This document shows positions 1-8,705 of a stretch of DNA of 59,899 nt, piece after piece; position 1 is the first letter of the stretch; each line of letters opens with the position of its first letter. Origin of the DNA: Clostridium sp. GTDB lineage: Bacteria; Bacillota; Clostridia; Lachnospirales; Lachnospiraceae. A model generated the notes under the pieces. That model did no database searches. It was given only the letters and a program-made list of their open reading frames with translations, and was not told where the DNA came from. The stretch lies in contig JAMPEW010000015.1 of assembly GCA_023664775.1 (NCBI GenBank), positions 1 to 59,899 on the forward strand, in the 5' to 3' direction. The position numbers and the translations under genes are program-made.

Positions 1-75
1 GATAATAGTCTGGTACGAATCAAGGAAGTGTGGATAATTATGCGGAAACTCAAGAGTATGAATTATGTTGAATAA
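1..75 (+). CDS. C-terminal tail of a gene cut by the window edge (uncertain)
   Basis: Frame 1 is open from the first base to a TAA at 73-75 and would encode the last 24 residues of a protein ending KLKSMNYVE. It is basic and looks like a helical tail. It is too short to identify, and could also be non-coding sequence that is open by chance. A good promoter for the next gene starts within its last codons. Confidence 0.25.
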   Translation, partial: DNSLVRIKEVWIIMRKLKSMNYVE

Positions 76-96
76 ATATGCGATTTAGGTTATACT
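68..96 (+). promoter_or_regulatory. Sigma-A type promoter for hisA
   Basis: TTGAAT (68-73), a 17-base spacer and TATACT (91-96) sit about 40 bases upstream of the hisA start. Each box differs from consensus at one or two positions. The short leader then carries the AAAGGAGA ribosome site. Confidence 0.6.
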
Positions 97-136
97 TGTA
101 GAAGTCCCTTGTGGCTGAAAGGAGATTTGGCTGTAA

Positions 137-919
137 ATGAAATTCAGACCTTGCATCGATATTCATAACGGCACCGTGAAACAGATTGTTGGGGGAAGCC
201 TCAAGGACGATAGGGATAGCGCCGAGGAAAATTATGTTTCGGAATTAGGGGCTGATTTTTACGCTGATATGTACAAAAAAAGTGGTATCAGCGGTGGTCA
301 CATTATTATTCTGAACCATAAGGACAGCAAGTTTTATGAGGCTGATATAGAACAGGCAAAAAAAGCACTTAGGGCTTACCCAAGAGGGTTTCAGATTGGG
401 GGCGGCATAAATGCAGAAAATGCCGAAGGCTTCCTTGATATGGGGGCGTCCCATGTCATAGTAACCTCCTATGCTTTTAAGGATGGAAGGATTCACTTTG
501 AAAACCTTGAAGGGCTTGTAAGGGCAGTCGGCAGGGAACGGCTTGTGCTTGATTTAAGCTGTAGAAAAAGGGACGGAAGCTATTACATAGTAACCAACAG
601 GTGGCAGAGCTTTACGGAAACAGTGATAGATAATCATACCCTTGACATGCTTTCGGAGTTTTGTGATGAATACCTGATACATGCGGTTGACGTTGAGGGG
701 AAAGCATCAGGCATAGAAAAGGAGCTTGTGGCATGCTTGGGAGAATGGGGAAGAAAGCCCATTACCTATGCAGGAGGAGTTGGTTCCTTTGATGATTTGG
801 ACTGCTTGAAGCATCTTGGACTTGGAAGGCTTGACGTAACGATAGGAAGTGCACTTGACATATTTGGCGGCAGTATGTCGTACAAGGATGTTTTAGATTA
901 TTTTAAAAAAGAAAATTAA
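137..919 (+). CDS. hisA: Eukaryote-like HisA: ProFAR isomerase
   Basis: Phosphoribosylformimino-AICAR ribotide isomerase, the fourth step of histidine synthesis, a cytosolic TIM barrel. The 260-residue protein opens with MKFRPCIDIHNG, where the Asp of CIDIHNG is the usual first catalytic acid. AVDVEGKASG near residue 185 supplies the second-half catalytic Asp region. GGGI and GGVGSFDD are the two phosphate-binding loops. The long N-terminal insert VKQIVGGSLKDD and the overall length match the HIS6 (eukaryote-like) subfamily rather than the roughly 240-residue bacterial HisA. Start supported by AAAGGAGA about 10 bases upstream. No other his genes are visible, so it is detached from a his operon here. 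Only 18 bases separate it from the cellulase gene; co-transcription is possible but functionally unexplained. Confidence 0.9.
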   Translation: MKFRPCIDIHNGTVKQIVGGSLKDDRDSAEENYVSELGADFYADMYKKSGISGGHIIILNHKDSKFYEADIEQAKKALRAYPRGFQIGGGINAENAEGFLDMGASHVIVTSYAFKDGRIHFENLEGLVRAVGRERLVLDLSCRKRDGSYYIVTNRWQSFTETVIDNHTLDMLSEFCDEYLIHAVDVEGKASGIEKELVACLGEWGRKPITYAGGVGSFDDLDCLKHLGLGRLDVTIGSALDIFGGSMSYKDVLDYFKKEN

Positions 920-937
920 GGAGAGGAGTTTAAACAT

Positions 938-3238
938 ATGAGACGATTTAAGAAAACGCTTGCAGTTATTACTGCATTTGCCATGACGCTTGCGTTTGCG
1001 GGATGCGAAAAGAACACGGGAAACGACACGCAAACGGAAACAAGCGCAACATCGGGAGATGCAGAGCAGGTAAGCACGCAGGCAGCTTTGGAGGATGACG
1101 GTGACTGGCCTACTACGGAGGCGGAGGTTGCAGAGAGCGACAAGTTTGTCATTGTGGAGGGCGCTGACATTATTGGTATCAATTTTGATGATAATGACCT
1201 TCACGGATTTTTGACATACACCAATGGAGGTAAGTACACACTTTCCGCAGTTGACGGTGAGATGGTGGCAGCAATAGATCGTCAGGGTGCTGTGGAGCAT
1301 GGATGCCAGCTTTATTTCGATGGCTTTACAATGGCAAAAGGCTGTGAGTATACCTTATCCTTTGACGCTTATTCCACTGTTGATAGAACTGTGGAGTGGC
1401 GTGTACAGATAAACGGTGGTGATTATCACGCATATTCAAGTGAAAAGGTAGCGCTTACATCTGAGAAACAGACGATTACAAAAACCTTTGTTATGGAAGA
1501 AAGTTCAGACCCGGCGCCAAGATTTGTGATAAATATGGGCGACTTCGAGGGCGACGGAGATTTAGGAGCCCATGAGATACATTTTGACAATATATCACTC
1601 ATAGTAAGCGACAGCTCAAATTCTGAGGTGATAAGTGGTGTGCCGACGCCTAATAAAGTAAAAGTAAATCAGATTGGATATAAGCCTAATGATGTAAAAA
1701 CGGTTCTCACTACATCCTCGGATGATGAGAAGTTTAAAATCGTTGATGCTAAAACAGAGGAAACTGTTTACATTGGACAGTACGGTGAATTAGGATACGA
1801 TGGAGCCTTAGGCGACAATACAAAGCTTGGAGATTTTTCGGATTTCAAGACTCCGGGAAGGTATAAAATACTTTCAAGTCCTTCGGGATATTCCTATGAA
1901 TTTTCCATAGGTGATAATTTGTATGATGATGTGTATAAGGACGTTGTGCTTATGCTGTATAATCAGAGGTGTGGAAGCGTGCTTGACGTGAGTATATCGG
2001 GTGATTTCGCCCATGATGCCTGTCATACGGGTGAGGCAGTTATCTATGGCAGTGAAGGAAGCGGTACGGTAGATGTGTCAGGTGGATGGCATGATGCAGG
2101 CGATTATGGTAGATACGTTGTCCCTGGTGCAAAGACGGTTCAGGATTTGTTCCTTGCATATGAGGACTATAATCAGACTGCTGATGATATAGGAATTGTT
2201 GAAAGTGGAAATGGAGTTCCTGATTTGCTGGACGAAGCAAAATATGAGCTTGACTGGATGCTCAAGATGCAGGACGAGGCAACAGGAGGCGTGTACCATA
2301 AGGTAACGGCGCTTGTGTTCCCTGAAACTGTGCTTGCCGTTGACGAGACGGACCAAATGGTGCTTGCGCCGATTTCTTATACGGCTACGGCAGATTTTGC
2401 CGCTGTTATGGCAAAGGCTTCCGTTTTATATAAAGATATAGACGCTGAATTTGCAGGTAAGTGTCTTGAGGCAGCCAAGAAAGCGTTTGCGTTTCTTGAG
2501 GCAAATGAAACGATGATGGGATATAGAAATCCATCCGATATTGTAACGGGAGAATATGGGGATAATCTGCTGGATGATGAGCTGCTTTGGGCTGCATCGG
2601 AGCTTTACATAGCTACAGGTGACAAGCAGTATGAAGCTGTCATAAAGGAGATTATGGATGCATTTTACAGCAGAGGCTTAGGATGGGCTGGTATAGGAAC
2701 CTATGCCGTTTACGACCTTGCAAAGGCTGAAAATATAGATGCTCAGATAAAACAGACTGCAAAGGATGAGGTTATCTATCAGGCGGATGAGCTTGTAAGG
2801 AAATGTGAGAAAAGCAGCCTGTTTATGGCACTCGGAGATACTTATCCTTGGGGCAGCAACATGAGTGTTGCCAACAATGGAATGATACTGCTTATGGCAG
2901 CAAACCTTACAGGTGACGGCAGCTATCAGGAGTATGCACAAAGACATAGGGATTATATTTTCGGCGTTAATGGAACAGCATACTGTTATGTAACGGGATA
3001 TGGCACCCTGTCACCTGACAGCACGCACCACAGACCGTCACAGGCGCTTGGAAAAACAATGCCGGGTATGCTTGTAGGCGGACCTGACAATAATCTTGAG
3101 GATCCTTATGCTACCGCAGTGCTTTATGGCCAGCCGGGAGCATGTGCATATGTGGATAATTCACAGAGCTTCTCATGTAATGAGATAACAATATATTGGA
3201 ATTCTCCACTGATATATCTCTTGACCGGACTAAAATAA
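938..3238 (+). CDS. Secreted GH9 cellulase lipoprotein with CBM and Ig-like domain
   Basis: Probable endo-beta-1,4-glucanase of glycoside hydrolase family 9, anchored outside the membrane. A lipoprotein signal ends in LAFAGC (Cys23), followed by a Thr/Asp/Glu-rich linker. Residues about 70-225 look like a CBM4/9-type carbohydrate-binding module (FDAYST, IHFDNISLIV). Residues about 238-325 are the N-terminal Ig-like domain usual before GH9 catalytic modules (VNQIGYKP). The (alpha/alpha)6 domain follows: GGWHDAGDYGRYV near residue 385 holds the catalytic base Asp pair, STHHRPSQ is the conserved substrate-binding His/Arg region, and NEITIYWNSPL near residue 747 holds the catalytic acid Glu. Length fits a CBM-Ig-GH9 enzyme. 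The start has GAGAGGAG 8-15 bases upstream. It lies just ahead of the GtrA-YfhO gene, with only 15 bases between. I infer plant cell-wall or mixed-linkage glucan use. Confidence 0.92.
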   Translation: MRRFKKTLAVITAFAMTLAFAGCEKNTGNDTQTETSATSGDAEQVSTQAALEDDGDWPTTEAEVAESDKFVIVEGADIIGINFDDNDLHGFLTYTNGGKYTLSAVDGEMVAAIDRQGAVEHGCQLYFDGFTMAKGCEYTLSFDAYSTVDRTVEWRVQINGGDYHAYSSEKVALTSEKQTITKTFVMEESSDPAPRFVINMGDFEGDGDLGAHEIHFDNISLIVSDSSNSEVISGVPTPNKVKVNQIGYKPNDVKTVLTTSSDDEKFKIVDAKTEETVYIGQYGELGYDGALGDNTKLGDFSDFKTPGRYKILSSPSGYSYEFSIGDNLYDDVYKDVVLMLYNQRCGSVLDVSISGDFAHDACHTGEAVIYGSEGSGTVDVSGGWHDAGDYGRYVVPGAKTVQDLFLAYEDYNQTADDIGIVESGNGVPDLLDEAKYELDWMLKMQDEATGGVYHKVTALVFPETVLAVDETDQMVLAPISYTATADFAAVMAKASVLYKDIDAEFAGKCLEAAKKAFAFLEANETMMGYRNPSDIVTGEYGDNLLDDELLWAASELYIATGDKQYEAVIKEIMDAFYSRGLGWAGIGTYAVYDLAKAENIDAQIKQTAKDEVIYQADELVRKCEKSSLFMALGDTYPWGSNMSVANNGMILLMAANLTGDGSYQEYAQRHRDYIFGVNGTAYCYVTGYGTLSPDSTHHRPSQALGKTMPGMLVGGPDNNLEDPYATAVLYGQPGACAYVDNSQSFSCNEITIYWNSPLIYLLTGLK

Positions 3239-3253
3239 CACTTGGAGAAAAAA

Positions 3254-6200
3254 ATGCTTGAATTTATAAAAAAGTGTCTTTTAAACGATAAGCTTAGGTA
3301 TCTTATCGCAGGCGGATGTACGACGTTTGTAAATTTAATAAGCTTCTTTCTGCTCAGGGTATTTACTGATATAGAAAGAAATATATGCAATGTTATAGCC
3401 ATATGTATGGCTATAACATTTGCCTATTTTGCTAACAGATTTTTTGTGTTCCGCAGCAGGACAAAAGGAATATGGGGCATACTGCGTGAGGTAGTAAGCT
3501 TTGTAGCACTTCGGATTGTGTCCATGGCTGTGGAGATTTTAGGGTTTGCAATTTTATGTGACAGCTTCAGGCTGAATGAGCTTGTATCTAAAATTTTTGT
3601 ACAGGTCATCGTTCTCGTTTTAAATTACAGTTTCAGTAAATTTTTTGTATTTAAAAAGACAAAGAGAACCGTAAAGGAATTTTTTGCTGACAATTTCTGT
3701 TATATTCTATCGGGCGGGATTGTTTTTTGTGTCATGCTTGTCGTTATCATAGCGCAAAAAATAGCACCCTTCGGAAATCGGTCGTTGTCCATCGTTGACA
3801 GCCTGCACCAGTATCTGCCGTTCTTTTCGGAATACAGGGACAAGCTGCTGCACGAGGGGAGTCTTTTTTATACATGGAATGTTGCCCTTGGCTCAAATTT
3901 TATGTCCCTTAGCGCATACTATCTTGCAAGTCCCTTTAACCTGATTTTCCTGCTTTTGGGAAAAGAGGGGATAGCAGCAGGCTTTACGGTTATAGCAGTT
4001 GCAAAAATCGTTTTATGCGCTGTCACCATGACGCATTTTTTAAGCTATAAGGATGGAATAAAATCAAGAGGCATACACATAATTGCAATTTCTGTTGCAT
4101 ACGCACTCTCCAATTATGTGGTAGGATATTATTGGAATGTGATGTGGCTTGACTGTATTTTCATATTTCCTCTTATTATGCTGGGCTTTAAACGGCTTAT
4201 GGAACAGGGCGACCCGAAAATGTATGCCTTGTCATTATTTTATGCACTGTATTGTAATTATTATATAGGCTTTATCATCTGCATCTTTTTGGTGATATGG
4301 TTTTTTGCATACAATCATAAGAAAGTTAAAAAATTTTTTGTGGATGGTCTTAAATTTGCGCTATACTCACTGATTGCTGGGGGTATGGCGGCATTTATGC
4401 TCATACCGGCATACAAGGGGATTATGCTTACCGCCTCGGCAGGCAAAAAATTTCCGGAATGGAAGCTTTACGGCAGTTGGTTTGCGCTTTTGAAGCAGCA
4501 CCTTTTTATGACGATGCCGATTACAAATCAGACCTTTGACGGAGGCGTCAATTTATATTGTGGAATGTTGGCTGTGGTTGCATTTTTTCTGTATGTGCTG
4601 TCACGCAAAATAAAGCTGACTGACAAAATAAGGAATGTGGCAGTGCTTACGGTGCTTATGGTAAGCTTTAACTCGGTGCCGTTAAATTTCATATGGCATG
4701 GCTTCCACGATCAGTATGGTATTCCAAACAGATTTTCATTTTTGTATATTTTTGTAATTTTGGTTATGACATATGATGTGCTGAAGCGTACAAAAGCGAT
4801 AAAGGTTTTTCAGGTTGTACTGTCGGGTATGCTTGCGGCAGGCTTTGTCATCTTATGTAATTACAAGGCTGGCGTTTCAACAAAAATATTTGTAGCGTCT
4901 CTTATCGCAGTTGTCATATATTTCGTGGCGTGCCTGCTTCGGGCTGCGAATGTGTATAAGGGAAGAATGTTCCATGTTATTTTAACAGGTATCTTGATGG
5001 TGGAACTCTGCGTTAATTCAATTATGGGCTTTTTCGACAATGGTTATGCTGATTATGAGGGGAAATACAGCACTACATCTGCCGTGGAGGCGGCAAACAG
5101 AAGGATAGATGAGCTGGAGGAAGAACGGGACTCAGGCTTTTACAGACGTGAGCTTATGGATTCCACTGTGCTTGATGAGGTATCATGGCATAACATGAAG
5201 TCAATCGGCGTGTTTTGTTCCACTGTGCTTGGAGAGATGACAACGCTTATGGGAAGACTCGGCTTTTACACTGGGGCAAATGAGTTTCTGTATATGGGAG
5301 CAACGCCGTTTACCAACTCCATATTTAATGTAAAATACCTGCTGCATCGGGAGGGAGACTTAAATAATTTTGATTTTGACTATGTAGATACCGTAAATAC
5401 TGTGGGAATTTATGAAAATCCGTACCCGCTTTCAATTGGATTTGCAGTAGATGACAGTGTAAAAGATTGGAGCAGGAATAATTCGCTTCCGATTAACAAC
5501 CAAAATACGCTTGCAAATGCAATGACAGGCTATGGGGGATTTTTTGACAGCGTGGTTCCTGATTTTGTTGTAAGCAGTGATACATGTGATGTCAGCGTAA
5601 ATGGAAATGTAATCACCTATACGCCCAAGCAATCAGGAAAAAATGGGTTTATGGTTTCATTTTTTATTGAAAAGGATGGAGACTACTATATAAATTGCAG
5701 GGGAAATTATGTGACAAAAATCCGTTTCTACATCAACGGTGAGGAGTATGCATACGACAGATACCAAATACAACTGTTCCATTTAGGGGAGCTTTCGGCG
5801 GGAGATTACATTTCCGTGGAATACTGCTTTGACAGCGTTAAGGCAGAAGAAAATACCGCTTCCGTTTATATGGGGGATTTTGACAGGGAAGCTTACGAAC
5901 GGGTTTATTATGCCCTGTCTGAAAATATGCTTTCCGTGACCTCCTTCGAGGATGGGTATGTAAAGGGAACCATAAATATGCCGGAGAACAAAACCTTATT
6001 TACCTCCATACCCTATGATGAGGGCTGGAGCGTGTATGTAGATGGAGAGCAGGCAGAGTATTACGCCTTGGGTGGTGCATTAATCGGCATTGACCTATCT
6101 TCGGGTGCGCATGAAATTGAGATGATATATACACCGCAGGGGCTTTATATCGGCATATACATTTCCCTGTGGTCATGGATTTTGCTTGTTGCCATTGTGA

Positions 6201-6298
6201 TTGCAAAGCAGAAAAAGAAAAAAATAAAGGAAGATAAAAAAGAAGAAAAAACAGATGAAATTAACATGAATGACATTGACCGAAGCTTAAATCTATAG
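3254..6298 (+). CDS. GtrA-YfhO fusion: polyprenyl-sugar flippase plus membrane glycosyltransferase
   Basis: A 1014-residue polytopic membrane protein. Residues about 1-130 are a GtrA/GtcA-like four-helix domain (KYLIAGG-like LRYLIAGGCTTFVNL, then FAYFANRFFVF). Such proteins are thought to move undecaprenyl-phosphate sugars across the membrane. Residues about 145-990 are YfhO-like: SIVDSLHQYLPFFSEYRDKL and a conserved Asp near the first extracytoplasmic loop (GT-C-type acceptor site), about ten further helices, a large outer domain and a final TM helix near residue 970 before a Lys/Glu-rich tail. YfhO family proteins transfer lipid-linked sugars to teichoic acid. Start: TTG at 3242 is also in frame, but GGAG at 3244-3247 lies inside that extension and is spaced 6 bases from ATG 3254, so ATG 3254 is preferred. 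The fusion is unusual; see findings. Confidence 0.8.
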   Translation: MLEFIKKCLLNDKLRYLIAGGCTTFVNLISFFLLRVFTDIERNICNVIAICMAITFAYFANRFFVFRSRTKGIWGILREVVSFVALRIVSMAVEILGFAILCDSFRLNELVSKIFVQVIVLVLNYSFSKFFVFKKTKRTVKEFFADNFCYILSGGIVFCVMLVVIIAQKIAPFGNRSLSIVDSLHQYLPFFSEYRDKLLHEGSLFYTWNVALGSNFMSLSAYYLASPFNLIFLLLGKEGIAAGFTVIAVAKIVLCAVTMTHFLSYKDGIKSRGIHIIAISVAYALSNYVVGYYWNVMWLDCIFIFPLIMLGFKRLMEQGDPKMYALSLFYALYCNYYIGFIICIFLVIWFFAYNHKKVKKFFVDGLKFALYSLIAGGMAAFMLIPAYKGIMLTASAGKKFPEWKLYGSWFALLKQHLFMTMPITNQTFDGGVNLYCGMLAVVAFFLYVLSRKIKLTDKIRNVAVLTVLMVSFNSVPLNFIWHGFHDQYGIPNRFSFLYIFVILVMTYDVLKRTKAIKVFQVVLSGMLAAGFVILCNYKAGVSTKIFVASLIAVVIYFVACLLRAANVYKGRMFHVILTGILMVELCVNSIMGFFDNGYADYEGKYSTTSAVEAANRRIDELEEERDSGFYRRELMDSTVLDEVSWHNMKSIGVFCSTVLGEMTTLMGRLGFYTGANEFLYMGATPFTNSIFNVKYLLHREGDLNNFDFDYVDTVNTVGIYENPYPLSIGFAVDDSVKDWSRNNSLPINNQNTLANAMTGYGGFFDSVVPDFVVSSDTCDVSVNGNVITYTPKQSGKNGFMVSFFIEKDGDYYINCRGNYVTKIRFYINGEEYAYDRYQIQLFHLGELSAGDYISVEYCFDSVKAEENTASVYMGDFDREAYERVYYALSENMLSVTSFEDGYVKGTINMPENKTLFTSIPYDEGWSVYVDGEQAEYYALGGALIGIDLSSGAHEIEMIYTPQGLYIGIYISLWSWILLVAIVIAKQKKKKIKEDKKEEKTDEINMNDIDRSLNL

Positions 6299-6304
6299 TA
6301 AAAT
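6276..6304 (+). promoter_or_regulatory. Promoter for the hybrid sensor kinase
   Basis: TTGACC (6276-6281), a 17-base spacer and TAAAAT (6299-6304), each one base from consensus. It overlaps the last codons of the upstream membrane protein and leaves a leader of about 50 bases. This suggests the kinase gene is transcribed independently. Confidence 0.55.
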
Positions 6305-6362
6305 ATTTAGTATGTATCTGGTTTGTTAGGACAAAAATTATGGAATAGGGGTGTATGAATCG

Positions 6363-8126
6363 ATGGAAAAATTAAAGAAAATGGGCTGGCAGAAGCTTCT
6401 CATTATCTCTGCGGTTATAGAGGTAGTGCTGGGAATTGTTTTTGGGCTGATATTTAAGGCGCCACTTGCGGGGATTATTACGGGCGTGCTTGCCGCCGGT
6501 ATAACGGCATTTATCATATTTGTGCTGTGCGGCGACGAGGTACAGGGCCACTCAAAAAGCGACAAATATAAAAAGCTGTTTATGAACCTGCCTATCGGTT
6601 TTGCGCAGGCTAAGATTATTACAGACTCCGTTGGCAATACAAGTGGATTTTGTATACAGGATGCAAATGAAAAATTCGGAAATTACTTTAACCTTGACCA
6701 GTCAGATTATGAAGGAAAAATACTTGGAGAGAGCAAGATAGATGTATTGCAGGATATAAATGCATGGTTTATGGCATACAACACTTCGGGCACCAAGCAG
6801 GGCGATTTCATGGATGTTGAGATTACCATGGAGAAGCTTGGCAAGGTGTTTAACACCCTAATGTACAAATCAGAAAATGATTACATAAACATGGTTGTCA
6901 TTGATGTCACCCAGCAAAAGGAGGTTGAGAATAAGCTTTCCTTGGCGATTGAGGATGCAAATGCAGCCTACAAGACGCAGGCAGAGTTCCTTGCAAACAT
7001 GAGCCACGAAATCAGAACCCCTATCAATGGTATTCTCGGTATGCTTCAGCTTACGCTTATGGCAGAGGATTTGCAGGCAGATTACAGGGATAATCTTCTC
7101 ACTGCAAAGAATTGTGCAGATACGCTTCTCAGGCTTATCAATGACATATTGGATATCAGCAAGCTTGAAGCAGGCAAATATAACCTGAAGGAAGAAATAT
7201 TTGATATAAAGAGCGCCATAGAGGAAACCGTGGCTGCACAGGTTCCAATTGCTACAAATAAGGGACTTGCACTTGACTGTGCATTTGGAAATAACATTCC
7301 GAAGCTTGTTAAGGGCGACGGACAGAGAATACAGCAGATACTCAATTGTCTCCTCTCGAATGCCTTGAAGTTTACGCCTGAGGGCAGCGTAAGGGTTAAG
7401 ATTGCGGCAATCGACACAGGCACGGATTCCATCAATATAAGAATTGCAGTAGCTGACTCAGGTATCGGTATATCCGAAAAGAACATGGATAAGCTTTTCA
7501 TAAGGTTTTCACAGGTAGATGCCTCCGATACCAGAAAGTTTGGTGGTTCGGGTCTTGGTCTTGTTATCTCTAAGCAGATATGTGAGCTTATGGGTGGTAC
7601 GATTACCGTACAGAGTAAGGAGGGCATTGGTTCAACCTTTATTGCCGAGATACCACTCAAGGTTGTAAAGGCAGCCGAGGTTGAGGCAGAGAAGGGCGAA
7701 GAAAAGAAGGACGATGCAGCGCTGTTCTCCATCAACGCACACAGCAAGGCGAGAATCCTTGTTGCAGAGGATGAGCCGGTTAATCAGCAGGTTATCGGAA
7801 AGCTTCTCGGTATGGCAGGCTTCTCCTACGACATAGCAGAAAATGGCGAGAAAGCTATAGAGCTGTTCAAGCAGAAGGATTATGATGCAGCACTCTTTGA
7901 CGTGCAGATGCCGGTTATGGACGGCATAACCGCAACACAGGAGATAAGGGAGATAGAACGTAAGGAGCATAAAAAGAGGCTTCCTATCATAGCCGTAACG
8001 GCGAGAGCCATGTTTGGTGATAAGGAGCGTATCCTTGAGAACAAGCTTGATGATTACATTGCAAAGCCATACAACCTAAATACAGTTGTTGAAACCTTGA
8101 ATAAGTACATAGATAAGAAAGACTAG
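6363..8126 (+). CDS. Membrane hybrid sensor histidine kinase with C-terminal receiver
   Basis: 587-residue hybrid two-component kinase. Two hydrophobic helices (about residues 12-58) form a hairpin anchor with almost no outer loop, so the signal is probably cytoplasmic or membrane-borne. A PAS-like region (about 70-180) follows. HisKA has phospho-acceptor His in NMSHEIRTPINGILGM near residue 213. The HATPase has N box LLSNALKFTPEG, ADSGIGIS and GGSGLGLVISKQ. A receiver domain (about 460-585) has the acceptor Asp in FDVQMPVMDG near 513 and Lys in AKPYN. There is no separate output domain, so a phosphotransfer partner elsewhere is expected. GTG 6351 is in frame upstream, but the GGGGTG ribosome site overlaps it and fits ATG 6363. 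A strong terminator follows. Confidence 0.9.
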   Translation: MEKLKKMGWQKLLIISAVIEVVLGIVFGLIFKAPLAGIITGVLAAGITAFIIFVLCGDEVQGHSKSDKYKKLFMNLPIGFAQAKIITDSVGNTSGFCIQDANEKFGNYFNLDQSDYEGKILGESKIDVLQDINAWFMAYNTSGTKQGDFMDVEITMEKLGKVFNTLMYKSENDYINMVVIDVTQQKEVENKLSLAIEDANAAYKTQAEFLANMSHEIRTPINGILGMLQLTLMAEDLQADYRDNLLTAKNCADTLLRLINDILDISKLEAGKYNLKEEIFDIKSAIEETVAAQVPIATNKGLALDCAFGNNIPKLVKGDGQRIQQILNCLLSNALKFTPEGSVRVKIAAIDTGTDSINIRIAVADSGIGISEKNMDKLFIRFSQVDASDTRKFGGSGLGLVISKQICELMGGTITVQSKEGIGSTFIAEIPLKVVKAAEVEAEKGEEKKDDAALFSINAHSKARILVAEDEPVNQQVIGKLLGMAGFSYDIAENGEKAIELFKQKDYDAALFDVQMPVMDGITATQEIREIERKEHKKRLPIIAVTARAMFGDKERILENKLDDYIAKPYNLNTVVETLNKYIDKKD

Positions 8127-8132
8127 AAATTT

Positions 8133-8172
8133 AACTGTCCCTAAAGCGAGTGGGTTTTAGGGACAGTTTTAT
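8133..8172 (+). terminator. Rho-independent terminator after the hybrid kinase
   Basis: Inverted repeat AACTGTCCCTAAA / TTTAGGGACAGTT around a 10-base loop, followed by TTATT. It lies 6 bases past the kinase stop codon. Confidence 0.85.
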
Positions 8173-8230
8173 TAAAAATATATTTTTTAGTAGAAATTAA
8201 TGCGTAAAGTGGTTAAAATATCAAGAGAAG

Positions 8231-8245
8231 TGGGATGTTATCCCA
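8231..8245. promoter_or_regulatory. Operator-like palindrome TGGGAT-GTT-ATCCCA
   Basis: A perfect 6-base inverted repeat with a 3-base centre, lying directly upstream of a weak promoter (TTGATG at 8250-8255, 16-base spacer, TATATG at 8272-8277) for the two-gene islet that follows. Position and symmetry suggest a dimeric repressor site, possibly for the first protein of the pair. The binding protein is inferred, not shown. Confidence 0.35.
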
Positions 8246-8300
8246 TATATTGATGTGTTTTAATGGTCTGATATATGTTTAATGGGAAGGAGTGTATATT

Positions 8301-8705
8301 ATGGCTGAAACAAAAAAAACAAACCAGTTGCCATATAGAACTTCTTTTGGTGTGTATAAAAGTAATGTATGTCATTTGGTTAAGGATAAGGGGGATTTGC
8401 TTTTTATTTTAGATATTTTAAAAAGTAATGAAATTCGCAAACTTTATGATTTAGCTTGGTATCCAGAAGCATTTTATTTGTTGGCTATGTTGGATTATTT
8501 ATCCCGCCAAAACAACGTACCAATTTGTACAAATTATGATGACATTCGATGCAGGAAATTAGAAGAACCTATATACCCCGTTGGAGCAATTATTTTAGAT
8601 ACAGCGATGCATACAACTTTGAATGTAGAAAAAGCAGTTAAAAATGCAATTCCTGAATTTGCAAGGTTTAACATTATTGAATGTGAGGTAAGAGATGTTG
8701 TTTGA
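8301..8705 (+). CDS. Small unknown protein paired with a nucleotidyltransferase-fold protein (antitoxin candidate)
   Basis: A 134-residue soluble protein I do not recognise by name. It has a predicted helical core (LYDLAWYPEAFYLLAMLDYLS) and a segment VPICTNYDDIRCRKLEEPIYP that looks conserved in type. No signal peptide or membrane segment. ATG 8301 is chosen because GGAAGGAG (8284-8292) overlaps the alternative GTG 8292. Its stop overlaps the next start by 11 bases, so the pair is translationally coupled. Both genes are visibly richer in A+T than neighbours such as the kinase or pckA, which suggests acquisition. The order small protein then NTase-like protein resembles toxin-antitoxin or abortive infection pairs; that role is inference. 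Confidence 0.6.
   Translation: MAETKKTNQLPYRTSFGVYKSNVCHLVKDKGDLLFILDILKSNEIRKLYDLAWYPEAFYLLAMLDYLSRQNNVPICTNYDDIRCRKLEEPIYPVGAIILDTAMHTTLNVEKAVKNAIPEFARFNIIECEVRDVV

Noticed and set aside
3395-3421. Palindrome TATAGCCATATGTATGGCTATA
   Set aside because: Inside the coding sequence of the GtrA domain and made of Met/Ala/Ile codons; no evidence of regulatory use.
7082-7747. 221-codon open frame on the minus strand inside the hybrid kinase
   Set aside because: Lies wholly inside a gene with clear kinase motifs; Ser/Leu-rich composition is typical of an antisense shadow and there is no ribosome site.
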